A stretch of 64,000 nucleotides of DNA from Nilaparvata lugens (taxonomy: Eukaryota > Arthropoda > Insecta > Hemiptera > Delphacidae). Positions within the stretch are counted from its first letter, which is position 1. Each line of letters begins with the position of its first letter. Both the position numbers and the translations under genes were made by a program. Of the stretch, positions 20,840-30,166 are shown one piece after another. Under the pieces are notes generated by a model. It made no database searches. It was not told the origin of the DNA and worked only from the letters and a program-made list of their open reading frames with translations. The stretch covers positions 20,115,916 through 20,179,915 of the forward strand of contig NC_052506.1 of assembly GCF_014356525.2 (NCBI RefSeq). Reading direction: 5' to 3'.

Positions 20840-21526
20840 ATGGTATGTAGGAGAAAGCAGAGTTCGAGGAAACAGGGTAAAGGAATCTTGAGTTCAGCGG
20901 CAAGAGTTTTTAAAGGTGTGTCAGGTTTGGCAGGTAATGTGACATCAACTATTTTAAATAAGGTAATTGATAACCTGGGAGAGGAAATTCATATTCCGGG
21001 ATACGAGTATTGTGGGCCAGGAACAAAGGTTAATGAAAGGTTAAAGAGAGGTGATCAAGGTATAAATTCATTAGATAGAGCTTGCAAGGTACATGATATA
21101 GCGTATACGCAAAATAGCGATAATAAAACTCGAGCGGTAGCTGACAGAGCTCTAGCAAACGCTGCATGGGACATTTTCAAAAATCCTCAAACACCCCTTG
21201 CCGAGAAAGCACTTAGCTATCTTGTTACAAACGTCATGAAAGCTAAAGCGGCGTTTGGTGGGTCTTTGAGAAAGAAGAAGAAGAAGAAGAAGAATGAGAG
21301 GAGAAGTTATAGTAATGATATTAGACGCAAAGCTATAGCTCAGTTGAAAAAGCATATTGCAGGAAAAGGCTATTTTTTGAAGCCTTTTCCTCAAATAACT
21401 AGTGGAGGGAGAGTTTTAATTCCACCCCTACCCCCATCATCATATGGAGTGAGTTTATTCCCTCAAGTTAAGAAACGTAGAACAACAAAGAAGAGTAGGA
21501 AGAAGACAAAGAAGAAGAAGGCATGA
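20840..21526 (+). CDS. Phospholipase A2-domain virion protein (parvovirus VP1u-like)
   Basis: 228 residues from the ATG at 20840. A basic N-terminus and a hydrophobic/Gly stretch (VFKGVSGLAGNV) precede a compact PLA2 domain: calcium loop YCGPGT (57-62), active-site segment DRACKVHDIAY (79-89) with the His-Asp pair at 85-86, and a long helix. Then come a Lys run, a proline-rich GGRVLIPPLPP block and a very basic tail. Parvoviruses and adintovirus-like elements use such domains to breach endosomal membranes; the basic tail could also bind DNA. The catalytic residues are present and the frame is intact. Its stop overlaps the start of the protease gene (ATGA at 21523-21526). Confidence 0.85.
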   Translation: MVCRRKQSSRKQGKGILSSAARVFKGVSGLAGNVTSTILNKVIDNLGEEIHIPGYEYCGPGTKVNERLKRGDQGINSLDRACKVHDIAYTQNSDNKTRAVADRALANAAWDIFKNPQTPLAEKALSYLVTNVMKAKAAFGGSLRKKKKKKKNERRSYSNDIRRKAIAQLKKHIAGKGYFLKPFPQITSGGRVLIPPLPPSSYGVSLFPQVKKRRTTKKSRKKTKKKKA

Positions 21527-21886
21527 ATATTGAAGGAGAATTGAGTAATTATGATTTGATTGATTGGTCGAAATTATTACAGATTCAGCTAAGAGGCATA
21601 TATATGCTAGATGCATTACCCAAAAAAAATTCTAAAAAACGAGAATGCCATTGTGAATTTAGCAAGGGAAAGCGAGGATGGCACACATTGGGTAGCATAT
21701 AAGAAAGTTGGCTCTAATGTTTGGTATTTTGATCCAATTGGAAATTTACAACCTCCATACGAATTGGACAAATATTGGAAAAAAGAAAATGGAGTAAATA
21801 TATTTTATAATGTAGAGCATATGCAACCATTAAATAGCGATTTTTGTGGTCATCTTACATTATTGTTTCTTGCAAATCAGTTGTAA
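21523..21886 (+). pseudogene. Adenain-like cysteine protease, frameshifted
   Basis: Two pieces. The N-terminal part opens at the ATG at 21523 (MNIEGELSNYDLIDWSK, then an RGIYMLDALPKK segment), overlapping the PLA2 stop. It shifts frame in or next to the A8 run at 21622-21629, and the rest reads in the frame containing 21611-21886. The catalytic set of adenovirus-type maturation proteases is visible in the second piece: His in GTHWVAYK, Asp in WYFDPIG, Gln in MQPLN and Cys in DFCGHL. It would cleave capsid precursors. Only one or two bases separate it from an intact frame, so decay may be very recent, or the shift may be a base-calling or polymerase-slippage effect. Confidence 0.82.
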
Positions 21887-22480
21887 TTAAGTGTTTGTGC
21901 TGAACACACAAGATGGTTGTTATTACATTAACCCTTTCGCTGCTGATTTAGAAGAGCAGAGAGATTTTTTGCAGTAACCTCTGTGCTGATTTAGGAATTT
22001 CGGAAAAACATTGTTTTTTTTCACTAGACTTACTTGTTATAGTCCCTAGTTGAGATATTAGCAGGAATTTCACCAAATTTTTACGTTGTGTTTGTCCTGG
22101 GTTCGATTCTGATAAGCCAACAAAACCACTACTAGTTCCTGGTAAACCAGCCATTCTGAATAAAAGTTCACAAAATATTATAAAATAATAATTTTCTACA
22201 GTCACAACTCACAAACAAAACCACAAACTGTGAACAAACCGATCTGATTCTGAATTGTAACATAAACAAACTACATAGGTTATGTAGCTACTAACTGCAG
22301 TAGGCTATGCAGAACATGACAGCTGACAGCTTAGAAGGTCGAAGAAATAATGTGGAGAGTTCTAATTAGTTCCTAATCGTTGCCAATAGATGGCATGAGT
22401 AGTACAAATCATAACAGATGCGACAGTAAATATACGGCAACAGCAATCGACTGGTAAAGTCAAAAACGTAGATCTACGTG
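21887..22480. mobile_element. Insertion at TTAA between protease and penton genes (piggyBac-like end, tentative)
   Basis: An ATG at 21913 opens MVVITL, plausibly the first codons of the penton-like gene, and then TTAA (21928-21931) is followed by CCCTTTCGCTGC. TTAA followed by CCCT is the signature of a piggyBac-type terminus. No matching ...AGGG-TTAA right end was found before the penton sequence resumes near 22478, so the right side is rearranged or the identification is wrong. An 85-codon minus-strand frame here (21948-22205) shows no recognised family. Confidence 0.4.
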
Positions 22481-23044
22481 CGCAGCACATCTTGTGAATT
22501 TACAAATTCCAGCTTCAAATATGGTGATAGATTAATCGAGTTGGATACCGGTGCATATGAAGTTGAGGATATTATAAAATCTTTAAAGAATAAATTGAAT
22601 ATTGATGGGAAGAAGAATAAACTTATTATACATGCAAACGCAAATACTATGAAGATTGAAATTCATTCTGATAAGCCTATTGATTTAACACGTTCTGATT
22701 CGATTGCTAAGATACTTGGTTTTGATAATGTTGTTTTGCAGGCAAATAAATGGCATTATTCCAAACATTTGGTTAACATAACAAGCGTTGACAGTATTGT
22801 AGTTGAGTGTAATTTAGCATGTGGCAGTTACTCTGACGGAAAACAAAAACATATAATCTACGAATTTTTACCAAAGGTTCCTAGCGGCTATTTAATAAAC
22901 AAAGTACCATCACCGATTATTTATGTACCTTTGAATAAGCATCGAATTCAAACTATTAATGTAAAGGTAACGGACCAGAACGGATCGTTTATTGATTTCC
23001 GTGGAGATACAATTACAATTAGGTTGCACATACGTGAAAAGTAA
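22481..23044 (+). pseudogene. Penton-like minor capsid protein, 5' end missing
   Basis: 187 codons are open to the TAA at 23042-23044. There is no ATG at the beginning (only a GTG at 22478), and a stop lies just upstream. What remains matches the distal two thirds of the single-jelly-roll minor capsid (penton) proteins of insect Polintons: IELDTGAYEVEDI, ANANTMKIEI, SIAKILGF, VECNLACGSY, PSGYLINKVPSPIIYVPL and DFRGDTITIRLHIR. About 60-80 N-terminal residues appear to be lost, coinciding with the TTAA insertion. It would form capsid vertices; this copy is unlikely to be made as such. Confidence 0.8.
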
Positions 23045-23235
23045 TGGGTTATCTTATTTTCAACCCACGTTCGAATATGTGCATGCACAATCAAGTCATT
23101 AGAGAAAGGAATGCGATAGCGTCAACACCTAAAAACAAACGTGCTTTGTCGGCTAAAAGCGCGAGAATATTAGAAAAGTTGGGTTTTATAGTTGATTGGC
23201 GAAATGTTAGGAGGAGGGGGAGCGGCAGCAATTAG
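23044..23235 (+). CDS. Small conserved protein between penton and major capsid genes
   Basis: 63 residues from the ATG at 23044, which shares one base with the TAA of the penton gene (TAATG). It is basic, with a C-terminal KRALSAKSARILEKLGF motif. I recall similar short proteins ending in a hydrophobic L-G-F helix just upstream of major capsid genes in insect Polintons. Its end overlaps the major capsid start by 32 bp in another frame. The tight packing suggests translation from one capsid transcript. It may be a scaffold-like or cement peptide (inference). Confidence 0.6.
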   Translation: MGYLIFNPRSNMCMHNQVIRERNAIASTPKNKRALSAKSARILEKLGFIVDWRNVRRRGSGSN

Positions 23236-24448
23236 TGAAATTCTGGATGTGGAGACAGACCTTCAGTTTTATAATGATATTACTAAATTCCAATTTCACA
23301 CTCATACAGTTTATTCGGGACAGGAAATAAAAAACTCTGACGAGGCACGTATTGGCATAAATTCTTTAGATGTCTATTCTTTACCTTGTAAATCATTCAT
23401 ATTGATTGAGGGAACAGTTAACTGTACAAAACCGGGAACAGACCCAACCGATGCACCAGTTGCGGCAGACTATAAATTAAGCAGTAACGTAATCGGCAAC
23501 CTTTTTGACAAAATACGATATGAATTAGCAGGCCAGCAAATTTCTAAATCAAGATTGATTGGATTAACATCCACAATTAAAGCTATTCTAGTGAAGAATA
23601 CTCTCGATAAAAACACATATCACTTGGCTGGTTTTGACAGAGCAGGATATGAGCTAACGGATAATAAATTCACTTTCTGTGTACCGCTGAAATTAATCCT
23701 CCCGTTTTTTGAAGATTTTCAAAGAATAATTTTAAATTTGAAACAGGAACTCATCTTATTGAGGTCACCGACAGATCTAAATTGTGTTGAGTCTACAAGT
23801 GGAACAAGTGTTAGTGTGAAAATTACAAAACTGCAATGGAGAATGCCCTACATAACTTTAGAAGATCATGTAAGACTGAAATTTTTGAGACTGCTCGATG
23901 CTGACACTCCACTGAAATTAGGTTTCCGGCATTGGGAAATTTGTGAATTACCAAATTTGCAAAATTCACTTAACCATTCTTGGGCAGTTCGTACCACATC
24001 GAGTTTTGATAGTCCAAAATACGTTATAATTGCATTTCAAACTGATCGTAAGAATAAAATTAAAAAATCAATATCTAATTTCGATAGCTGTGGTATTTAC
24101 AATGTTAAAGTATATTTGAACAGCGAGTATTATCCATATGAAAATCTGCTAGGTAAGAAGGAGGTATTATACCGCATGTTCCTGGATTTCACGCCCTCGT
24201 ATTATAATCATTCAATCAATAGCGAACTCGGAACAGAAATTGACTTTAAAACGTTTTGTGAATCAACACCGCTGATTGTTGTAGATTGTTCACACCAACC
24301 AAGTCATTTGAAATCATCGACAGATGTTCGTATTGAAATGGAATTTAATAGTGCAGTACCTGCAAATACTTCCGCGTATTGCGTTTTAATTAGCGATCGT
24401 GTGATGGAGTACACACCTCTGACAAGCATGGTGAAAGAAGTTCAGTAA
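23204..24448 (+). CDS. Double-jelly-roll major capsid protein
   Basis: 414 residues from the ATG at 23204 (an upstream TTG at 23192 is not a likely start). It matches the arthropod Polinton type of the double-jelly-roll capsid fold. Blocks in order: IRYELAGQQIS followed by a GLTSTIKA segment, CVPLKLILPFFEDF, LKQELILLRSPTDLN, KITKLQWRMPYI, FRHWEICELP, a YVIIAFQTDRKNK strand, FDSCGIYNVKVYLNSEYYPY, LIVVDCSHQ, VRIEMEF, ANTSAYCVLISDR. Length and order are normal and the frame is uninterrupted, so the gene looks intact. It would build the hexon-like trimers of an icosahedral virion. Confidence 0.9.
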   Translation: MLGGGGAAAISEILDVETDLQFYNDITKFQFHTHTVYSGQEIKNSDEARIGINSLDVYSLPCKSFILIEGTVNCTKPGTDPTDAPVAADYKLSSNVIGNLFDKIRYELAGQQISKSRLIGLTSTIKAILVKNTLDKNTYHLAGFDRAGYELTDNKFTFCVPLKLILPFFEDFQRIILNLKQELILLRSPTDLNCVESTSGTSVSVKITKLQWRMPYITLEDHVRLKFLRLLDADTPLKLGFRHWEICELPNLQNSLNHSWAVRTTSSFDSPKYVIIAFQTDRKNKIKKSISNFDSCGIYNVKVYLNSEYYPYENLLGKKEVLYRMFLDFTPSYYNHSINSELGTEIDFKTFCESTPLIVVDCSHQPSHLKSSTDVRIEMEFNSAVPANTSAYCVLISDRVMEYTPLTSMVKEVQ

Positions 24449-24472
24449 TTTTATTGATAGAGCGCACCATCT

Positions 24473-24479
24473 ATTTAAG
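24473..24479 (+). promoter_or_regulatory. Possible TATA element before the 311-aa gene
   Basis: TATTTAA, 55 bp upstream of the ATG at 24534, with a possible initiator TCAGTTT near 24509. Spacing fits a focused promoter, but AT-richness makes chance likely. Confidence 0.3.
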
Positions 24480-24533
24480 GTGTGCATTCTGCTCAATTTA
24501 GTTCATTATCAGTTTCACCTTTGAACAGACAAC

Positions 24534-25469
24534 ATGTCCTATTCTTTGTGTTCTGATATTTTGGACAAGCCACAAACTCGCTCTATTGGTATTCAGTGCG
24601 ATCTTGATAGTTTCTATTATGAAGCAAGGTGCAGTACACCGAAGCCGCTGCAGGTGGAGGAGGAGAAACGAGAAGAGGAGGAGGAGGGGAGGGAGAAAGA
24701 CGAAGGATTCAACGAGCCCGCCGAAGATAAAGAAGTGGACAAGCAGGTGCCTACGAAAATTGCTACGTTTGATCTTCACTGGTTTAAACAAGATTGTAAT
24801 CAAATTATTGTGAAAGAACTTGCCATAATTGATCAGTTTAATAATTATATTGTGTTCCATTTCAAATCACCATTATTTGCAAAGACAGAATTGAGTGCGA
24901 AATTGTATAACGATGTAACATGGTTAGAACGTCACTATCATAAAATAAAATGGGAAGATGGAGATTTAGAATACAGTGACTCATTAATACGTGATTACCT
25001 TGCAGGTTATGAGAAAATTTTCACAAAAGGAACTGAGAAAGCAAAGTTTTTAAGAAGATTGCATAGCAACGTTCAATGTATACCAGAGGATTTTCCAAAA
25101 CCTGATTTCAGCTTTTTCACTAGTTCATGGTGTTATGCTGTGTGTAACATTCATAAAAATAGACCACATTCTCGCTGTGCTTTATTCTCTGCGCAACATT
25201 ATAATTCTTTGTTGTTTAAAAATATGTATCAAACAAATAATTTCTTGTGCGAAAGCAATCGAATGCAAAGTATGAAAATGGCTCCGATGTACACGAATTC
25301 ACAGAAAAGAAACTTTGCTCGTTATGGATTCTTCTACAATGGAAAGGATTTACAGTGTGTTTATTGCCTGCATGCATTGAGACTGCATAAAGCATGTACA
25401 TGTTGTCTGTCGACAATTAATGAAGAAAGACCACTTAATTACTCTATAATAGTTCCCGCATACACTTAG
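24534..25469 (+). CDS. Unknown 311-aa protein, exonuclease-like middle and Cys/His-rich end
   Basis: The start is the ATG at 24534. Residues 1-35 are polar, 40-75 are a very acidic low-complexity linker (EEEKREEEEEGREKDE), then a globular part (DLHWFKQDCNQIIVKELAII, then TWLERHYHKIKWEDGDLEYS, then GYEKIFTKGTEKAKFL). The pattern V-K-E-L-A-x-x-D, H-x-x-x-W-x-D-G and K-G-x-E-K is one I associate with uncharacterised RNase-H-like proteins of arthropod elements (inference). The C-terminal part has RNFARYGFFYNGKDLQCVYC, faintly like the zinc end of an IAP-type BIR repeat, then CTCCLS. A host-directed or nuclease role is possible; neither is shown. Confidence 0.5.
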   Translation: MSYSLCSDILDKPQTRSIGIQCDLDSFYYEARCSTPKPLQVEEEKREEEEEGREKDEGFNEPAEDKEVDKQVPTKIATFDLHWFKQDCNQIIVKELAIIDQFNNYIVFHFKSPLFAKTELSAKLYNDVTWLERHYHKIKWEDGDLEYSDSLIRDYLAGYEKIFTKGTEKAKFLRRLHSNVQCIPEDFPKPDFSFFTSSWCYAVCNIHKNRPHSRCALFSAQHYNSLLFKNMYQTNNFLCESNRMQSMKMAPMYTNSQKRNFARYGFFYNGKDLQCVYCLHALRLHKACTCCLSTINEERPLNYSIIVPAYT

Positions 25470-25491
25470 TTTTGTTCATTCGCTCAACAAC

Positions 25492-25767
25492 ATGGATCCG
25501 AGAAAGTGGTTGGCTGCCGACAACGAATTGGAAGTGAGGTTAAAAAACTGTATTGATTGGTACGATGAGTGTGAAAGTGCAATTAGGAAATCAACTCCTG
25601 AAAATTATAGTTTGGCGAAACAATTGAAAGACATTTTTCTAAGCACGGTTAATTTAAATGACATAAGAGATTATCTATGTTATTATCGTCCTCATAATTT
25701 GTGTATAGATAAGCTAATTAAAATTGAAGATGAAATTATGAATAGTTGTGCTGAAATTTGTAAATAA
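25492..25767 (+). CDS. Unknown small Polinton protein, 91 aa
   Basis: The start is the ATG at 25492, 22 bp after the preceding stop. It is helical and acidic with scattered Cys (CIDWYDECESAIRKS, then FLSTVNLNDIRDYLCYYRP). No family was recognised. Close spacing suggests co-transcription with the 311-aa gene. Confidence 0.45.
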   Translation: MDPRKWLAADNELEVRLKNCIDWYDECESAIRKSTPENYSLAKQLKDIFLSTVNLNDIRDYLCYYRPHNLCIDKLIKIEDEIMNSCAEICK

Positions 25768-25892
25768 ACGTTTTCTGCCTTCAAATGATTTTTCATTCCA
25801 ATATCCCATTCACAATTTTTAGTTTAGTTGCTGCTTAGAGCTAGACCTGACAACACGTGTGGCGTGATCTTTTTTATACAGACACGAGCCCC

Positions 25893-25897
25893 TATAA
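25893..25897 (+). promoter_or_regulatory. Possible TATA element before the last Polinton gene
   Basis: TATAA at 25893-25897, 63 bp before the ATG at 25960, flanked by repeated ACACGTG-type E-box-like words (near 25852 and 25897). Confidence 0.3.
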
Positions 25898-25959
25898 CAC
25901 GTGCATCTCATCAATTTAGAAAGAGAGATATATCTGTCTCTATTCCCCTCATCTGACAC

Positions 25960-26301
25960 ATGTCAAACATCTGGGAAGCCGTTAACATGCAGTGTTATGG
26001 TTTTTCAAAATTCAAAAAATTAACTCGTCTCTTGATGTCAATTTCATTTAACGAATTTGATTCAATTGCGAAGAATATTAAATTTTCAACAGGATGTCAA
26101 GATGTTGATTTACCGTTAACAAAAACAGAAAATGTACACTTTTCGATTTTATCTGAGATTTTCGAACTCCTCAATATTCTAGACAGCGGCCATCTACATT
26201 ATGATTGTACAAATGATTCAGCATTATCTGTTGTTAAAAATTCTGATGAACTTTGGAAATGCTTGTACGATATTGCAGATAAAAAATGTAAAAGAACTTA
26301 G
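25960..26301 (+). CDS. Unknown Polinton protein, 113 aa
   Basis: The start is the ATG at 25960. Mostly helical and acidic (FNEFDSIAKNIKF, VHFSILSEIFELLNIL), ending in KKCKRT. No family, signal peptide or membrane segment was seen. It is the last plus-strand gene before the right TIR, 30 bp from its inner edge. Confidence 0.45.
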   Translation: MSNIWEAVNMQCYGFSKFKKLTRLLMSISFNEFDSIAKNIKFSTGCQDVDLPLTKTENVHFSILSEIFELLNILDSGHLHYDCTNDSALSVVKNSDELWKCLYDIADKKCKRT

Positions 26302-26331
26302 ATCATTGTAGAGATTCACTAGTATAGCATT

Positions 26332-27015
26332 AGATGTGAGAGAGAGAGAGAGAATTTCTCAATTCACTTTAATTTGTCAGTATAGCATTAGATGTAGAAA
26401 TATGGATTCACTTTAATTTGACAGTAGAGAATTTTTCCCTCTCAGAGATTTTTTTCCCTCATCCAGCATTCACTTCAATCTGTCAGTATAGCATTAGATG
26501 TAGAAATATGGATTCACTTTAATCTGTCAGTATAGAGAGGGAATTTTTCCTCCTAAAAGGGAAATTTTTTTTCCCTCACCTGGGCAAGGGGAAGGGAGAG
26601 AGAGAGAGATATCTCTTTTCAACCCCCTCACCTCCACTGGACAAGGGGAAGGGGAAATCTATTTTTAGAAAGAGAGAGAGAAAGATATATCTCTCTCTTT
26701 TCAACCCCCTCACCACCACTGGACAAGGGGAAGGGGAAATCTATTTTTAGAAAGAGAGAGAGAAAGATATATCTCTCTCTTTTCATCCCCCTCACCTCCA
26801 CAGGGCAAGGGGAAGGGGAGAGAGAAAGAGAGAGAGAGAGAAAGATATATCTCTCTCTTTTCATCCCCCTCACCTCCACTGGGCAAGGGGAAGGGGAAAT
26901 CTATTTTTAGAACACCCCCCACCCTACAGGCGGGGGGAAGGGGAGGCGGGATGGACGAGGGGGGGAGGGGGTTTTGGAGCAAAAAACTTCCTTAAAATCT
27001 TGAAATCCCTCTACT
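26332..27015 (-). repeat. Right TIR
   Basis: A 684-bp inverse copy of the left TIR. From inside out: a GA run after AGATGTGAG, about two copies of the 110-bp unit with TTCACTTTAATTTG or TTCACTTTAATCTG, the AGGAAAAATTCCC block, four copies of the unit of about 80 bp (GGGGAAGGGGAAATC), the G-rich block and the terminal CAAGATTT-inverse ending CCCTCTACT. It differs from the left arm in copy number of both tandem units, so the arms are no longer homogenised. Confidence 0.92.
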
Positions 27016-27021
27016 TATTAT
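27016..27021. repeat. 6-bp target site duplication (right copy)
   Basis: TATTAT directly after the last Polinton base, identical to 4593-4598. Confidence 0.93.
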
Positions 27022-28049
27022 CTATAGAAAATCTGTTACTGGCACAAAAATATGTAAATATACCTAGCAATATTTCACCGATGTTTCTGAGTTTCTTGAA
27101 CTACATAAAGAGGACAAGTTTATCTTGTAGAGAGGTGAAAACTCAATATTTCAAGTCATTTGAAATAGATCGCTTTGAAGTGTTCTCAGCCTAATTCAAC
27201 TCGAATGATATGATTTGAAACCTATATTGTTTATATTGGATTACAATGTATTGAATTTTTATTGAATTTATCAGTTGAATTGATTTGGAAATCTCTTGAC
27301 AACTCAGGCTGTTTAATTATACAGCATGAGTGAAAAGTTTGGAAATTGCTTTATATTTCTAAATTTCTTATTTAAGGATAATTGAAAGGTAGGCATGTGA
27401 TTGTATCTTATTCAAGATACTATTACAGTATAGATACTATTATTCAAGATATTATTATACTATTTAAGGATAATTTAATGGTAGGTATGTGATTGGGGAT
27501 CTTATTCAAGATACTACTATTCGGTGAACTCGACATTTTGAATGTAAGTTTATTTTTCAACTGGAAAGGTGATCATGCAAAACATGATTCCAAGAATAAC
27601 TTTTTCAATGAATGGTGAAATCCGCACATCCATAACTCAAATATTTTCGAAGATATATATCAAGATATATACATTTAGATTAGATTAGATACATACAGAA
27701 GATATATACATTTGAATATATCAAGCAAAATATTGAATGAGTTTATTGAAAATCTGAACTGGCAAATTTCACAGTTTGGAGTGCTGAAAATGTGAGAAAA
27801 TCTTATGATACGTATTTACTAAAACTTTAAACAGTATTTTATAATATTCATATTCACATGATAATTATTATCCTGTGAAACCTCAATATATAGGCTATTC
27901 GTATCTCAAGGGACTGCGAAAATTTCTATGCTCTTGATAATGAAGTTTCTCTCATATTAAGGGCCACATGGTAGCAAATCAACTCAAGCTCAGGATTAAA
28001 TCATGCTATCCTAGTATTCTTATAATGGTTTACATTGTGGGTTCAAACA
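27022..28049. other. CEPT intron right of the Polinton
   Basis: AT-rich, with a local direct repeat around 27370-27520 (GGTAGGCATGTGATTG-like and CAAGATACTA-like words, two to three copies). No exon of the host gene and no RNA gene was recognised. Confidence 0.5.
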
Positions 28050-28557
28050 CTACCTCCGTAAACAAAGCCATAGTGCATTCTATTGATGTCAGCACAGGTA
28101 GGGCTCCTACACCAATAAAATCACTAGCTGATATATATATCAGCTGAAATCAACGAATTGTTATTGGTGTAAGAGTCCTACCTGTGCTGACGTCACACGA
28201 ATGCACTACCTACACTACTATACTGAATATTGAAGCGGGCAATAAGATTTTTTAACAGCCTTCCTAGACAAATTCAGGGAACACGGGACTCTTGTTTCTA
28301 TACCACTTCGAAAAATAAACTCCTGGAAAAGCCACTCTACTCACTGCAGGATTATTTATTTATTTATTACAGAACAAAAAAGACTACAGACATTGAGCCC
28401 AAAAACAGTGAACCTCTTTTTGGGAGTCAAGCACCTCCACAGCGTGAATGACCATGTAGGTTATTTTATTGAGATTTCCGACACTGCCTATCTGGAAACC
28501 CCAGTCTTTGGCAACGACCTCAAGTATCAAGCACTACGGCTTTGCTTACGGAGGTAG
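28050..28557. mobile_element. MITE family A, copy 1, split by an insertion
   Basis: The left TIR CTACCTCCGTAAACAAAGCC (28050) and its inverse ending GGAGGTAG (28557) enclose the same internal sequence as the intact copy at 35588-35757. The right arm is interrupted after GCACTA at 28208 and resumes after a second GCACTA at 28531-28536. Confidence 0.8.
28209..28530 (+). mobile_element. LINE 3' fragment inserted in MITE A
   Basis: A 322-bp insertion flanked by the direct repeat GCACTA (28203-28208 and 28531-28536). An open frame reads AIRFFNSLPRQIQGT and then PLYSLQDYL, the typical C-terminal end of non-LTR polyproteins, so this is a short 5'-truncated LINE. Confidence 0.65.
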
Positions 28558-28592
28558 TGATTTAAACCTCCAGCTGATCCAATCCCGTTCAA

Positions 28593-29052
28593 ACTTCACT
28601 ATTTTCGTGTGGTTGACTAGTTGTGCAATTTTAATGAATAACATCAATCTAAATCTAAATGATTATTGGATAATATATTCACTCAAAATTGTTGAATTGA
28701 AAGTAACGCGAATTAACAAATTGAGTAAATCAACACTAATGCTCGGTTTCACCAAGCTCGGTCAACATATTTGAACATGGTAAAATCTGGTACGCTTTAT
28801 ATGAATCATCGATAGCTTCTATTGCCATACGTTCCAGTGCACACTTTGGAAAATGTTCCCTATTTAACCATGTACAAATATGTCTTGACCGAGCTTGATG
28901 AAACCGAGCATTAGTGTTGATTTACTCAATTTGTTAATTTGCGTTACTTTCAATTGAACAATTTTGAGTGAATATATCATCAAATAATCATTTAGATTTA
29001 GATTGATGTTATTCATTAAAATTGCACAACTAGTCAACCACACAAAAATAGT
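28593..29052. mobile_element. Fold-back element with arms of about 190 bp
   Basis: Arms about 28593-28785 and 28868-29052 are inverse copies of each other (words such as GTGGTTGACTAGTTGTGCAA, ATGAATAACATCAATC and AATGCTCGGTTTCA) around an 80-bp centre. Two complementary frames of 101 codons are artefacts of the symmetry. Confidence 0.8.
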
Positions 29053-29279
29053 CCGATGGAAATTGGAAAAGATGAGTACAATGTAGCCAAATAAGAGTTG
29101 ATCACCGTGGTTTACAGCTGATTGCAGATAATAATTAATATTTTTATAATTTACCTGACGATTTGGCAACGTCTATGGGTGCAGGGAGGTGAGAAGGTAC
29201 TCAGCCGTTCCAATTTCCATCCAACTTACTCGTGCGGCTGATTATAGTAGAAAATAATCATTTTTCAAGGACTATTCTT

Positions 29280-30166
29280 TTGGTCCAGTTAAATACTGTG
29301 TTCACTCTCTTCAGGGACACTGTAACATAATTTGTGGGCCCTGATGGGATCGGGCTGGTGCTGAGCTCCTTAGGGGCATGGCCCTCACAGGCTGAGCTCT
29401 TTTGGGGTTCGTTCTGGCCCCTGTCTCAGGAAGTACTGGATCCACCAGCCATTGGCGCTGGTTCTCATGGTGAAGGGGAAACAATAGCACACGAGGTGAA
29501 TGTGTTACTTCAACCCTAGAAGTAGCCTGGCTTATGGCTGTACGGCTGGGTGGAAGCTCCAGACTAAGCTAAGACTTCATGGCTTGACCGAGTCGCCAGA
29601 ACTCTCCGTCTCTAGGAGTAGCTGGGCACAGTGAAGCATCTGGTGGAGTTTCGGGGTCGCCAGTGAGAGACCAGACTATGGGAACTAGGGTATCCCCATC
29701 TCTGGTAGTAGCAGGCATGTGAAACTCCCGGAAGGCCAGACTTCGGGAACCAGACTGTGGGAATCGGGTAACGCCTCCGTCTCTGGAAGTAGCATCAAGT
29801 AGCATGTCGAAAAATCCTCTCACTGTCTTTTTCGAAACGCTGGCGTCCCCTTTTGGGCGCCTGTATGGTGGACGTGCAAACGCCCGCTGTGGAGACGTAT
29901 ACAATTGGGAACCACGAGTATTTTTCCTGCTCTGTAGACGAGTTTGAGGATACATCCGGGCTTGCCCAGCCCATGTACCGCCGGAACTGTATAGTGGTGG
30001 TTCCCCTCAATGCAAGCTAAACTCCTCCATGGTACTCGTCCACCGACTTGGCAGTGCCGAAGGGTAGTAGTTCGTGTGTCACATCTCACGGGATATGCGC
30101 ATAGCAGGTGACCACTTGGTGGTGTGGCATTAACGTGTGGTTCGCGGCCAGATCCATGCAACATAA
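29280..30166. other. GC-richer repetitive region of unknown kind
   Basis: Base composition changes sharply from the AT-rich surroundings. Frames of 60-150 codons exist on both strands, but none resembles a known protein. Words such as CCGTCTCTAGGAGTAGC, CCATCTCTGGTAGTAGC and CCGTCTCTGGAAGTAGC recur about every 80 bp between 29600 and 29800, giving a degenerate tandem repeat. It could be the 3' part of an old non-LTR element. Confidence 0.4.

Noticed and set aside
21622..21629. Programmed ribosomal frameshift as the definite explanation of the split protease
   Set aside because: The A8 run permits slippage, but no pseudoknot or conserved downstream structure was identified and other genes of the copy are decayed, so it is kept only as a possibility.
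28864..29169. 101-codon minus-strand frame similar to a plus-strand frame at 28469-28774
   Set aside because: The similarity comes from the two inverse arms of one fold-back element, not from a gene pair.
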